Shown piece after piece: positions 8,493 to 17,849 of a stretch of DNA of 64,000 nt. A program made the translations under genes and the position numbers. The notes under the pieces are model-generated. The model made no database searches. It saw only the letters and a program-made list of their open reading frames with translations, and was not told the origin of the DNA. Positions within the stretch are counted from its first letter, which is position 1. Each line of letters opens with the position of its first letter. The stretch is from Actinomycetospora chiangmaiensis DSM 45062 (GTDB taxonomy: Bacteria > Actinomycetota > Actinomycetes > Mycobacteriales > Pseudonocardiaceae): positions 327,816-391,815 of the forward strand of contig NZ_KB903217.1 in assembly GCF_000379625.1 (NCBI RefSeq), written 5' to 3'.

Positions 8493-11053
8493 GCCGGGGC
8501 CCCCTCGGAGGACCGCACCGGGACCTGCGGCAGCGGGATCAGGGGCAGCGCGTCGTGGAACTGGCCCGGCGTCGCCTCGTCCTGGTCGGCCGCCCACGGG
8601 TCGACGTAGGCGTCGACCGCCGCCTGCATGCGCTCGTCGAGCTCGGCGGCGATGCCCTCGGTGTCGTCGACGATCACGCCGATGAGGTAGTCCAGGCCCA
8701 TGCGCGGGACGAAGTCGTACGTGCGCTCGAGCCAGTTGGCGTGCTCGCGGTAGTACTGCAGGAACCGCCCGGTGAGCTGCACGGCCGCGTCGTGGGAGTC
8801 GACCGTGGCGAGGATGTCGCCCTTGCGGATCGTCGCGCCGGCTGCGCCGCCCACGTAGATCTGCCACTGACCGCCCTCGACGGCCACGATCCCGACGTCC
8901 TTGACCATCGACTCCGCGCAGTTGCGGGGGCAGCCGGACACCGCGAGCTTCATCTTCGCGGGGCCCTCGATGCCCTTGAACCGCTCCTCGATGTCGATCC
9001 CGAGCCGGGTGGAGTCGCCGAGCCCGAACCGGCAGAAGTCGGTGCCGACGCAGGTCTTCACCGTCCGGAAGCTCTTGCCGTAGGCCCAGCCCGAGGGCAT
9101 CTCGAGGTCGGCCCAGACCTCCTGCAGCTTCTCCTTCGGCACACCGAGCAGGTCGATCCGCTGGCCACCGGTGAGCTTGACCATCGGGATGTCGTGCTTG
9201 TCGGCGACGTCGGCGATGCGGCGCAGCTGGTCCGGCGAGGTCACCCCGCCCGACATCCGCGGGACCACCGAGAACGTCCCGTCGCGCTGGATGTTGGCGT
9301 GCACCCGGTCGTTGATGAACCGGCCGTCGCGTTCGTCGACGTAGTCGTCGGGCCACATCATCCGCAGCAGCGCCGTGAGCCCCATCTTGGAGGCGACGTC
9401 GTCGCGGCCCTCCGGGGCGAGCGCCGCGAACACCGCGGACACGCTCTTCAGCTCCTGCGCCCGGATCTCCTGCATCAGCGTGGGCTTGTCCAGCGGGATG
9501 CCCGGCACGTAGTACGAGTCGGCCGGGTCCTCCGCGCCCGCGCCGCCCAGCGCGGCCTCGACGACCTCACGGACGAGGCCCTTGCACGACCCGCACCCCT
9601 TGCCGGCGCGCGTCGCGTCCATGCAGGCCGAGACGGTCTCGGCGCCGTCGTGGACGCAGCCGACCAGGTCGCCCTTCGAGACGCCGTTGCAGTTGCAGAT
9701 CTGGGTGTCGTCGGGCAGGTCGGCCGCGGACGCCGAGTCGTCGGCGGACCCGAGGTCGAACAGCAGCTTCACCCGCTCCTCGGGCAGCGCCGAGCGCGAG
9801 TCGAAGGCCTGGGTCAGGGCGGCGACCTTGGAGACGTCGCCGACCAGGGTCGCCCCGATCAGCGTGCCGTCGCGGATGATCACCGTCTGGTAGACGCCGC
9901 GTCCGGTCTCGGAGAACTGCACGAACTCGTCGGACTCCCGCTCCGGGGTCTTCACGCCCATCTGGGCGACGTCGACGCCGGCGACCTTGAGCTTCGTCGT
10001 GAGCCGCGAGCCGTGGTAGGCCGCGTCCGGGTCGGCCCCGGTGATGACGTCGGCGAGGACGGCGGCCTGCTCCCAGAGCGGCCCGACCACGCCGTAGACC
10101 TCACCGCGGTGCTGGGCGCACTCCCCGACGACGAAGATGTCGTCGTCGTCCACCGAGCGCATCCGGTCGTCGACCACGATCGCCCGCTGCGTCTCCAGGC
10201 CGCTGAGCACCGCCAGGCCGATGTTCGGCCGGATGCCCGCGGTGACGACCACCATGTCGCAGTCGAGGTCGGACCCGTCGGTGAAGCGCACGCCGGAGAC
10301 GGCGCCGTCGGTCACGAGGATCTCCGAGGTCTTGACCCCGAGGTGCATGTGCATGCCCATGTCCTCGAGCTTCGAGCGCAGCACCTTCGACGCCGAGGCC
10401 TCGAGCTGCTGGTTCATCAGCACCTCGGTCGGGTGCACGACGTGCACGGCGAGCCCGTGCGCCTGCAGCCCCGCCGCGGCCTCCAGCCCGAGCAGGCCGC
10501 CGCCGATCACCACGGCCGTGCGGGCGTCCGCGACGTGCTCGAGCATGCCGTTGGCGTCGTCGAGCGAGCGGAAGCCGAAGACACCCGGCGTCAGGTCGGT
10601 CTTCGAGGCCCACATGCCGTCCATCGGCGGGAAGAACGAGCGGCTGCCGGTGGCGAGGACGAGGGTGTCGTACCCGGTGACCGACCCGTCGTCGCCCATG
10701 ACGACCTTCGCGTGCCGGTCGATCCGCACGATGCGCACCCCGGCGTGCAGCGTGATGCCGTTGTCGGTGTACCAGTCGACGGGGTTGAGGAAGAGCTCGT
10801 CGTCGTCGAACCCGTCCGCGTCCTCGTTGTCCACCGCCTCGCCCGCGGCGTTGGCCAGCACCTCGGAGAGCAGGATGCGGTTGTAGTTGCCGTAGGGCTC
10901 GTCGCCGAAGACGGTGATGTCGAACAGCTCCGACCCGCCGCGCGCGAGGATCTCCTCGAGGGCGCGCGCCCCGGACATCCCGTTCCCGACGACGACCAGC
11001 TTCGCGCGGCTCCCGCCGTCGGTCTGCTGCTCCGGTTCCGCGAGAGCCGTCAT
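8489..11053 (-). CDS. nirB: Nitrite reductase (NADH) large subunit
   Basis: 854 aa, assimilatory reduction of nitrite to ammonium. Domains in order: NAD(P)/FAD oxidoreductase (VVVGNGMSG near residue 22), a BFD-like [2Fe-2S] domain (CNCNGVSKGD and CGSC), a ferredoxin-like half domain, and the sirohaem/[4Fe-4S] domain with CVGTDFCRFG and SGCPRNC. Length is typical. The ATG at 11053 overlaps the previous stop (TGATG), so translation is coupled. A 50-codon in-frame extension upstream overlaps the 115-aa gene and was rejected. Confidence 0.96.
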   Translation of the reverse strand: MTALAEPEQQTDGGSRAKLVVVGNGMSGARALEEILARGGSELFDITVFGDEPYGNYNRILLSEVLANAAGEAVDNEDADGFDDDELFLNPVDWYTDNGITLHAGVRIVRIDRHAKVVMGDDGSVTGYDTLVLATGSRSFFPPMDGMWASKTDLTPGVFGFRSLDDANGMLEHVADARTAVVIGGGLLGLEAAAGLQAHGLAVHVVHPTEVLMNQQLEASASKVLRSKLEDMGMHMHLGVKTSEILVTDGAVSGVRFTDGSDLDCDMVVVTAGIRPNIGLAVLSGLETQRAIVVDDRMRSVDDDDIFVVGECAQHRGEVYGVVGPLWEQAAVLADVITGADPDAAYHGSRLTTKLKVAGVDVAQMGVKTPERESDEFVQFSETGRGVYQTVIIRDGTLIGATLVGDVSKVAALTQAFDSRSALPEERVKLLFDLGSADDSASAADLPDDTQICNCNGVSKGDLVGCVHDGAETVSACMDATRAGKGCGSCKGLVREVVEAALGGAGAEDPADSYYVPGIPLDKPTLMQEIRAQELKSVSAVFAALAPEGRDDVASKMGLTALLRMMWPDDYVDERDGRFINDRVHANIQRDGTFSVVPRMSGGVTSPDQLRRIADVADKHDIPMVKLTGGQRIDLLGVPKEKLQEVWADLEMPSGWAYGKSFRTVKTCVGTDFCRFGLGDSTRLGIDIEERFKGIEGPAKMKLAVSGCPRNCAESMVKDVGIVAVEGGQWQIYVGGAAGATIRKGDILATVDSHDAAVQLTGRFLQYYREHANWLERTYDFVPRMGLDYLIGVIVDDTEGIAAELDERMQAAVDAYVDPWAADQDEATPGQFHDALPLIPLPQVPVRSSEGAPA

Positions 11054-11400
11054 CAGACCTCCACCAGGCCGCAGTCGACGACGAGCGTGCCGGACACCCC
11101 GGCGGGGGCCGCGAAGTGGATCTCCACGGTGCTGCCCGCGAGCAGGTCCTCGACCACCCGCAGCGAGACGTGCATGTCGCTCTTCGCGCCCACCGGCAGC
11201 CACCGCGCGGGAGCGCCGTCGAACGCCAGCACCACCGACGCGAGCTCGTCGGAGGAGTTGCCGGCCCGGACGTAGAGCACCTGGCCGGTGACCCCCTCGG
11301 GCACCGTGTAGGTCAGGGAGGGGTGCAGGAGGGCCGGTTTGTCCAGGCCCTGCCCCTCGAAGGCGAACGCGCCCTGCAGGAAGCGCGGCGTCGTCATCAT
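11053..11400 (-). CDS. Unrecognised 115-aa protein embedded in the nitrate assimilation operon
   Basis: 115 aa beginning MMTTPRFLQGAFAFEGQG. Mostly predicted beta strands (LTYTVPEGVTGQVLYVRAG, TVEIHFAAPAGVSGTLVVD), one cysteine, no signal peptide, no membrane segment, no cofactor motif. It overlaps both neighbours (ATGA with the nitrate reductase stop, TGATG with the nirB start), so it is a true operon member with coupled translation. GGAGAGGA precedes the start. The beta-sandwich look suggests a small binding or scaffolding protein; a chaperone or assembly role for the reductases is inference from position only. Confidence 0.75.
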   Translation of the reverse strand: MMTTPRFLQGAFAFEGQGLDKPALLHPSLTYTVPEGVTGQVLYVRAGNSSDELASVVLAFDGAPARWLPVGAKSDMHVSLRVVEDLLAGSTVEIHFAAPAGVSGTLVVDCGLVEV

Positions 11401-13499
11401 GTGCCGGGGTCCTCTCCGGTGGTGGCTTCGAGGGCGACGGCGCAGACCTTGAACTCCGGCATCCGCGACGCCGGGTCGAGCGCTGGGTTGGTCAGCGCGT
11501 TGATGGTCTGCTCGTCGCCCCAGTGGAACGGGGCGAAGACGGTGTCGGTCCGGATCTCGCGGGACAACCGCACGCGCATCCGCGCGGTGCCACGCCGGGT
11601 CCGCAGGCGGACGTCGGCGCCGTCGGCGAGCCCGAGGTGGGCGGCCAGGTCGGGGTGGATCTCGACGGCGGGGCCGGGCTCGGCGTCGAGCAGGGCCTTC
11701 GTCCGCCGGGTCTGGGTGCCGGACTGGTAGTGGGAGCGGGACCGCCCGGTCGTCAGGCGGTAGGGGTACTCGTCGTCGGGGTCCTCGGCGGCGGCCCGGT
11801 GGTGGACCACGTGGAAGCGGGCCCGGCCGTCCGGGGTGGCGAACCGCTCGCGGAACAGACGCGGGGTGCCCTCGTGCTCCGGATCGGGGCACGGCCAGAA
11901 GACACCGCGCTCGGCCTCGATGCGCTCGTAGGTGATGCCGGCGTAGTCGGCCTTCCCGCCGGCCGAGGCCCGCCCCAGCTCCTCGAACACCGTCTCCGGG
12001 TCGTCGGAGAAGTGCTCGCCCCGGCCGAGACGTCCCGCGAGGTCGTTCAGGACCTCGAGATCCGAACGGACCCCGGACGGCGGCGTCACGGCACGCCGTC
12101 GCCGCAGGACCCGGCCCTCGAGGTTGGTCATCGTGCCCTCCTCCTCGGCCCACTGGACACAGGGCAGGACGACGTCGGCGAGCTCGGCGGTCTCCGAGAG
12201 GAACATGTCGGAGACCACGAGGAAGTCCAGCGACCGCAGCCGCTCGCGCACGTGTCCGGCGCGGGGGGCGCTGACGACGACGTTCGACGCCATGATCATC
12301 AGCGCGCGCACGCCGCCGTCGGTGCCGAGCCGGTCGAGCATCTCGTAGGCCGAGAGCCCGGGCTGCGGCAGCTCGTCGGGGTCGACGCCCCAGACACCCG
12401 CCACGTGGGCGCGGGCGGCCGGGTCGGCGAGCATCCGGTAGCCGGGCAACTGGTCGGCCTTCTGGCCGTGCTCCCGCCCGCCCTGCCCGTTGCCCTGCCC
12501 GGTGACCGTCGCCCAGCCCGAGTACGGCCGGCCCGGCAGGCCCAGGGCGAGGGCGAGGTTGATCCACGCGAGCGCGGTGTCCGAGCCCTTCGCGTGCTGC
12601 TCGGCGCCGCGCGCGGACAGGATCATCGTGGCCCGCGACTCCGCGAGCAGGCGCACCGTGCGCTCCATGACCCGCACCGGCACCCCGGTGATGCGCTCGA
12701 CCCGGTCGGGCCAGTACTGCCGGGCGGCGCGCTTCACCGCGTCCCAGCCCGTCGTCCGGGCCGCGACGTAGGCGGTGTCGACGAGCCGCAGCTTGATCGC
12801 GAGGTGCAGCAGGCCGTTGGCCAGCGCGAGGTCGGTGCCGGGCACGGGCTGCAGGTGGACGTCGGCGGCCGCGGCGGTGGCGGTGTACCGGGGGTCGACG
12901 ACGATGTGCCGGGCCCCGCGCTCCCGGCCCGCGGCGAACCAGCGCATCGCGGGCGGCATCGTGTCGGCGGGGTTGGAGCCGACGAGCAGCACCGTGTCCG
13001 CCCGGGCGACGTCGGCCAGCGGGAACGGCAGGCCGCGGTCGATGCCGAACGCCTTGTTCGACGCGGCGGCGGCGCTCGACATGCAGAACCGGCCGTTGTA
13101 GTCGATCGCGGCGCTGCGCAACGCGACCCGCACGAACTTCCCCGCCTGGTAGGCCTTCTCGTTGGTCAGCCCGCCGCCGCCGAACAGTCCGGCGGCGTCG
13201 CGGCCGTAGCGCTCCTGGGCGACGGTGAGCCCGTCCACCACCCGCGTGAGCGCCTCGTCCCACGTGGCCTCGCGGAACGGCTCGTCGCGGTGGTCGCGCA
13301 CCAGCGGGGTGGTCAGCCGGTCGGGGTGGGCGAGCAGCTCGGCCGAGCTGAGCCCCTTCTCGCAGAGCCCGCCGCGGTTCGTCGGGAAGTTCGCGCCCTC
13401 GACCTCGTAGCCCCCGCCGTCGCTCTCCGGGCGTGGCGTGAGCGTCATGCCGCACTGCAGCGAGCAGTACGGGCAGTGCGTCAGCACGGGGAGGGACAC
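11397..13499 (-). CDS. nasA: Assimilatory nitrate reductase, molybdopterin catalytic subunit
   Basis: 700 aa Mo-bis-MGD oxidoreductase. The N terminus has the [4Fe-4S] motif CPYCSLQC with the downstream C in GGLCEKG; then come the molybdopterin domains (GRFCMSSAAAASNKAFG, VGSNPADTMP, GQGNGQGGREHG) and the C-terminal beta barrel (TTGRSRSHYQSGTQTRRTKAL). No twin-arginine leader, so cytoplasmic. Formate dehydrogenases share the fold, but the operon with nirBD makes nitrate the likely substrate. GTG start at 13499 with GGAG upstream. A GlnR-like box lies 25 bp upstream. The gene name follows common usage; narB or nasC would be equally acceptable. Confidence 0.9.
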   Translation of the reverse strand: MSLPVLTHCPYCSLQCGMTLTPRPESDGGGYEVEGANFPTNRGGLCEKGLSSAELLAHPDRLTTPLVRDHRDEPFREATWDEALTRVVDGLTVAQERYGRDAAGLFGGGGLTNEKAYQAGKFVRVALRSAAIDYNGRFCMSSAAAASNKAFGIDRGLPFPLADVARADTVLLVGSNPADTMPPAMRWFAAGRERGARHIVVDPRYTATAAAADVHLQPVPGTDLALANGLLHLAIKLRLVDTAYVAARTTGWDAVKRAARQYWPDRVERITGVPVRVMERTVRLLAESRATMILSARGAEQHAKGSDTALAWINLALALGLPGRPYSGWATVTGQGNGQGGREHGQKADQLPGYRMLADPAARAHVAGVWGVDPDELPQPGLSAYEMLDRLGTDGGVRALMIMASNVVVSAPRAGHVRERLRSLDFLVVSDMFLSETAELADVVLPCVQWAEEEGTMTNLEGRVLRRRRAVTPPSGVRSDLEVLNDLAGRLGRGEHFSDDPETVFEELGRASAGGKADYAGITYERIEAERGVFWPCPDPEHEGTPRLFRERFATPDGRARFHVVHHRAAAEDPDDEYPYRLTTGRSRSHYQSGTQTRRTKALLDAEPGPAVEIHPDLAAHLGLADGADVRLRTRRGTARMRVRLSREIRTDTVFAPFHWGDEQTINALTNPALDPASRMPEFKVCAVALEATTGEDPGT

Positions 13500-13523
13500 A
13501 ACGCTCCACGTTGCGGGCCGGGC

Positions 13524-13539
13524 GTTTCGCGCCCGTTAC
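13524..13539 (-). promoter_or_regulatory. GlnR-like operator upstream of nitrate reductase
   Basis: On the minus strand the sequence is GTAAC-GGGCGC-GAAAC, an exact match to the actinobacterial GlnR pattern gTnAC-N6-GaAAC, 25 bp before the nasA GTG. A partial third half-site (GTAGC) lies 6 bp further upstream. GlnR controls nitrogen assimilation, so activation of nas-nir under nitrogen limitation is the expected role (inference). Confidence 0.65.
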
Positions 13540-13741
13540 GTCGGCGCTACGCCTCCGGAAGCCGGTGTGAGGCGTCGGTGATCGGTGCGACGGTCGTCAT
13601 CTCGATCGTTCAGCCTGCCTCGATGCGAGACAGGTCACATGCTGGACAACAGCGTCGGTCTAGTGTCCGCCGCACGGCCGTCGGCGCACCCGGCGGTCGG
13701 AGCAGGCCCCGGACCGGGGCCCCACGAGAAGGGGCGCGAGC

Positions 13742-15277
13742 GTGCGCATCGGTGTCCCCCGGGAGACCCGGGAACGCGAGACCCGGGTGGCGGCCACCCC
13801 CGCCACCGTGATCGGGCTGCAGAACCTCGGCTGGACGGTGACGGTCGAGCCGGGCGCGGGGGTGCGGGCCGACTTCCCCGACGACGCCTACGTCGCGGCC
13901 GGCGCGGAGATCGGCGACCCGTGGTCGGCCGACGTCGTCCTCGCCCTCAACACCCCGGCCCCGGCGGACCTCGCCCGCCTGCAGGAACGCGCGACGCTGA
14001 TCTGCCGCGTCGCCCCCGCGCAGAACGCCGAGCTGGTCGCCGACCTCGCCGGCCGGGGCATCACGGTGCTGGCCACCGACGCGGTGCCGCGCATCTCGCG
14101 CGCCCAGTCCCTCGACGTGCTCAGCTCCATGGCGAACATCGCGGGCTACCGCGCGGTGATCGAGGCCGCCAACCACTTCGGCCGGTTCTTCACCGGTCAG
14201 GTCACCGCCGCCGGCAAGGTGCCGCCGGCGAAGGTCCTGGTCGCCGGGGCGGGCGTCGCCGGCCTCGCCGCCATCGGCGCGGCCTCCTCGCTGGGCGCCA
14301 TCGTGCGCGCCACCGACCCGCGCCCGGAGGTCGCCGAGCAGGTCAGCTCCCTCGGCGGGGACTTCCTGACGGTGGACGTGGAGCAGGAGCGCTCCACCGA
14401 CGGCTACGCCCGGGCCACCTCCGAGGCCTACGACCGGCGCGCCGCCGAGATCTACTCCGAGCAGGCCGCCGACGTCGACATCATCATCACGACCGCCCTC
14501 ATCCCCGGGCGCGCCGCGCCGCGGCTGATCACCGCGGCCGACGTCGCCGCGATGCGGCCGGGCTCGGTCGTCGTCGACATGGCGGCCGGGATGGGCGGCA
14601 ACGTCGAGGGCTCGGTGCCCGACGAGGTCGTGGTCACCCCCAACGGCGTCACGATCATCGGCGACACCGACCTCGCCGCCCGCCTCCCCGCGCAGGCCTC
14701 CCAGCTCTACGGCACCAACCTGGTCAACCTGCTCAAGCTGCTGACGCCGGAGTCCGACGGCGAGCTCGTCCTCGACCTCGACGACGTCGTCCAGCGCGGC
14801 ATGACGGTGGCCCACGACGGCGCCGTCATGTGGCCGCCGCCCCCGGTGTCGGTCTCGGCCGCACCCCCGCCCGCGCCCGCCCCCGAGGTGCCCTCGCCCG
14901 CCGTCGAGCCGGCCAGGCCCCGGTCGGCGGCGTGGGGCTACGGCGCGATCGCCGTCGGGCTCGCGCTGCTGTTCGTCGCCACCGCGTTCGCCCCGGCGGA
15001 GCTCGCCACCAACCTCACCGTGTTCGTGCTGGCCGTCGTCATCGGCTACTACGTGATCGGCAAGGTGCACCACGCGCTGCACACGCCGCTGATGTCGGTC
15101 ACCAACGCCATCTCGGGCGTCGTGATCGTCGGGGCGCTCGTGCAGTTCGGGGCGCACGGGACGCTCGTCTCGGTCCTCGCGTTCGTCGCGATCGTGCTCG
15201 CCAGCATCAACATCGTCGGGGGCTTCGCGGTGACCCGCCGCATGCTCGCCATGTTCACGAAGGGCCCCGCCGCATGA
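13742..15277 (+). CDS. pntA: NAD(P) transhydrogenase subunit alpha
   Basis: 511 aa, the same length as E. coli PntA. The NAD-binding domain dI starts MRIGVPRE (IGVPxE signature) with the Rossmann glycine motif [13 protein letters not shown] and [19 protein letters not shown]. An Ala/Pro linker (about 370-395) leads to the membrane part, with hydrophobic helices from about residue 400 to the end. It couples proton re-entry to hydride transfer from NADH to NADP+. GTG start at 13742 preceded by AGAAGGGG. The stop overlaps the pntB ATG (ATGA). Confidence 0.95.
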   Translation: MRIGVPRETRERETRVAATPATVIGLQNLGWTVTVEPGAGVRADFPDDAYVAAGAEIGDPWSADVVLALNTPAPADLARLQERATLICRVAPAQNAELVADLAGRGITVLATDAVPRISRAQSLDVLSSMANIAGYRAVIEAANHFGRFFTGQVTAAGKVPPAKVLVAGAGVAGLAAIGAASSLGAIVRATDPRPEVAEQVSSLGGDFLTVDVEQERSTDGYARATSEAYDRRAAEIYSEQAADVDIIITTALIPGRAAPRLITAADVAAMRPGSVVVDMAAGMGGNVEGSVPDEVVVTPNGVTIIGDTDLAARLPAQASQLYGTNLVNLLKLLTPESDGELVLDLDDVVQRGMTVAHDGAVMWPPPPVSVSAAPPPAPAPEVPSPAVEPARPRSAAWGYGAIAVGLALLFVATAFAPAELATNLTVFVLAVVIGYYVIGKVHHALHTPLMSVTNAISGVVIVGALVQFGAHGTLVSVLAFVAIVLASINIVGGFAVTRRMLAMFTKGPAA

Positions 15278-16680
15278 GCCCCGAAACGGCGGCCACCGCC
15301 GCCTACATCGTCGCCGCGCTGCTCACCGTCATGAGCCTCGCCGGCCTGTCGAAGCACGAGACCGCCCGCAACGGCGTCGTCTACGGCATCGCCGGTATGA
15401 CGGTGGCCCTGGTCGCCACCGTCGTCCTCGCGGCGAACTCGCTCGAGGCCGGCGCGGTCGCGCTCATGATCGCGGGCTTCGTCATCGGCGGTGGGGTCGG
15501 CCTGTGGCGGGCCCGCGTCGTCGAGATGACCGGCATGCCCGAGCTCATCGCCCTGCTGCACAGCTTCGTCGGCCTCGCCGCCGTGCTCGTCGGCTGGAAC
15601 GGCTACCTCGAGGTGGAGGCCGTCGGCGCCGCGCAGACGACGGTGCCGCCGGAGCTGCTCGGCATCCACTCGGTGGAGGTCGGCGTCGGGGTGTTCATCG
15701 GCGCCGTGACCTTCACCGGCTCGATCGTCGCCTTCGGCAAGCTGTCCGGGCGCATGAAGTCGCGGCCGCTGGCCCTGCCGGGCAAGAACGCGCTGAACCT
15801 CGGGGCGCTCGTCGCCTTCGCCGCGCTCACGGTCGCCTTCGTCCTGGCACCCTCGCTCGGCGTGATGATCGCGATCACCGCGGTCGCCCTCGGGCTCGGC
15901 TGGCACCTGGTGGCGTCGATCGGCGGCGGCGACATGCCCGTCGTCGTGTCGATGCTCAACAGCTACTCGGGCTGGGCCGCGGCGGCGTCGGGCTTCCTGC
16001 TCAACAACACGCTGCTGATCGTCACCGGCGCGCTCGTCGGCTCCTCCGGTGCGTACCTGTCCTACGTCATGTGCCAGGCGATGAACCGCTCGTTCCTGTC
16101 GGTCATCGCCGGCGGGTTCGGCGTGGAGTCCGGGACCGCCGCCGCCGACGTCGAGGGCGAGCACCGCGAGGTCCAGGCCGACGAGGTCGCGGAGATGCTG
16201 CGCGAGGCGGCGTCGGTCGTCATCACCCCCGGCTACGGCATGGCCGTGGCGCAGGCGCAGTACCCGGTGGCGGACCTGACGCGGAAGCTGCGGGACAAGG
16301 GCGTCGAGGTCCGCTTCGGCATCCACCCCGTCGCGGGCCGCCTGCCGGGGCACATGAACGTGCTCCTCGCCGAGGCCAAGGTCCCCTACGACATCGTCCT
16401 GGAGATGGACGAGATCAACGACGACCTCGCCTCCACCTCGGTCGTCCTCGTCATCGGCGCGAACGACACGGTGAACCCCGCGGCGATGGACGACCCGGGC
16501 AGCCCGATCGCCGGCATGCCCGTCCTGCGGGTGTGGGAGGCGAAGAACGTCGTCGTGTTCAAGCGCTCCATGGCCGTCGGCTACGCGGGCGTGCAGAACC
16601 CGCTGTTCTTCCGCGAGAACACGTCGATGATCTTCGGGGACGCGAAGAAGCGGGTCGAGGACATCCTCGCCGCGCTGTAG
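15274..16680 (+). CDS. pntB: NAD(P) transhydrogenase subunit beta
   Basis: 468 aa integral membrane protein (E. coli PntB 462). About eight or nine membrane helices fill the first 270 residues; then the NADP-binding domain dIII carries [43 protein letters not shown] and the terminal [17 protein letters not shown]. The ATGA overlap with pntA shows a two-gene operon. Neighbouring nirB uses reduced pyridine nucleotide, but a direct link is inference. Followed by a strong hairpin. Confidence 0.95.
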   Translation: MSPETAATAAYIVAALLTVMSLAGLSKHETARNGVVYGIAGMTVALVATVVLAANSLEAGAVALMIAGFVIGGGVGLWRARVVEMTGMPELIALLHSFVGLAAVLVGWNGYLEVEAVGAAQTTVPPELLGIHSVEVGVGVFIGAVTFTGSIVAFGKLSGRMKSRPLALPGKNALNLGALVAFAALTVAFVLAPSLGVMIAITAVALGLGWHLVASIGGGDMPVVVSMLNSYSGWAAAASGFLLNNTLLIVTGALVGSSGAYLSYVMCQAMNRSFLSVIAGGFGVESGTAAADVEGEHREVQADEVAEMLREAASVVITPGYGMAVAQAQYPVADLTRKLRDKGVEVRFGIHPVAGRLPGHMNVLLAEAKVPYDIVLEMDEINDDLASTSVVLVIGANDTVNPAAMDDPGSPIAGMPVLRVWEAKNVVVFKRSMAVGYAGVQNPLFFRENTSMIFGDAKKRVEDILAAL

Positions 16681-16687
16681 GTCCCCG

Positions 16688-16746
16688 GACCTGACGAACG
16701 GGTCGTTCGTGCCGATAGAGGCCACGAACGACCCGTTCGTCAGGTC
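16688..16746. terminator. Strong bidirectional hairpin terminator
   Basis: A perfect 24-bp inverted repeat (arms 16688-16711 and 16723-16746, 11-nt loop) sits between the converging pntB and monooxygenase genes. Each arm itself contains the palindrome ACGAAC-GGGTC-GTTCGT, so cruciform or alternative folds are possible. Confidence 0.85.
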
Positions 16747-16757
16747 GCGGAGAGCGC

Positions 16758-17782
16758 TCAGACGGCCGCGAGCGACACGGCGCCCAGGGCCTCGGCCACG
16801 AGGCGGACGGACTGCCGGCGCTCCGCCGGGTCGTGGATCGCCGTCGTGATCATCAGCTCGTCGGCGTCGGCCTCCCGTGCCTTGCGCGCGAGGTCCTCGG
16901 CGACCTGCTCGGGGGTGCCGACCGACACCTTCCCGGCCATCGAGCGGGCGATGTGCTCCTCGGCGGCGGACCAGTCGTGGGCCAGCGCCTCCTCCGGGCT
17001 CGGCAGCGGGCCGGGGTTGCCGGTGCGCAGCCGGGCCATCGAGAGGGCGTTCGCCCGGCCGAGGGCCCGGGCCCGCTCCGGGTCGGGGTGGGCGATCGCG
17101 GCCGCGCCGAGGATGACGTGCGGCTCCTGCGCGCCGGCGGCCGTGCTCGGGCGGAACGACGACCGGTAGATGCGGGTGGCCTCGCCGGCGTCCGCGCCGC
17201 CGAAGTGCCCCGCGTACGCGTACCCGGTGCCGAACGCCGCCGCGGCCTGGGCGCCGTAGTAGCTGGACCCGAGGATCCAGACCGGCGGCAGCGGCACGTC
17301 GTCGGGGGCGGCGACGATCCCGGCGAAGGGGTGGTCGGCCCCGAAGCCGTCCACGTAGCCGCGGAGCTCGGCGAACTGGTCGGGGAAGTCGTCGGCGGTC
17401 AGCGCCTCGTGCGAGCGGCGCAGCGCGATCGCGGTGCGGGGGTCGGTACCAGCGCCCGGCCGAGGCCGAGATCGATGCGGTCGGGGTAGAGCCCCGCGAG
17501 CGCGCGGAAGGTCTCGGCCACCTTCAGCGGGCTGTGGTTCGGCAGCATGATCCCGCCGGAGCCGACCCGGATGGTGGTGGTGGCGCTCGCGACGGCGGCG
17601 ATCATCACCTCGGGCGCGGAGCTCGCGACGCTCGCGATGCCGTGGTGCTCGGCGAGCCAGTAGCGGCGGTATCCGGCGGCCTCCGCGGTGCGGGCGAGCT
17701 CGACGGTGTCGTGCAGGGCCTGCGAGGCGGGCGCACCGGAGGGGACCGGGGAGAGGTCGAGAACCGAGATCGGGATGCCCAT
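16758..17782 (-). pseudogene. LLM-class flavin-dependent monooxygenase, disrupted by a -1 frameshift
   Basis: The N-terminal part (from ATG 17782, [16 protein letters not shown]) and C-terminal part (to stop 16758) together make a complete MsnO8-like luciferase-family protein of about 340 aa. The frames break at about 17451. The family motif [19 protein letters not shown] needs one more base there: the minus strand reads GCG-CT-GGT-ACC where GCG-CCN-GGN-ACC is expected. No other damage is seen in either half. This is either a recent inactivating deletion or a sequencing/assembly error. The intact enzyme would use FMNH2 and O2 on an unknown substrate. Confidence 0.8.
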
Positions 17783-17830
17783 GTGGGAGTCCAACGCCGG
17801 ATCGGTGGGCCGGGATTCCCGACCGGCACC

Positions 17831-17845
17831 GACCCGGCGTCGGGA
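17831..17845 (+). repeat. Copy of the dispersed 15-bp semi-palindrome
   Basis: GACCCGGCGTCGGGA between the monooxygenase start and the AhpD-like stop. One of about twelve copies in the window. Confidence 0.7.
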
Positions 17846-17849
17846 TCGC

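Noticed and set aside
13643-13666. Possible sigma-A promoter for pntA (TGGACA and TAGTGT)
   Set aside because: Spacer is only 12 bp, too short; left unannotated.
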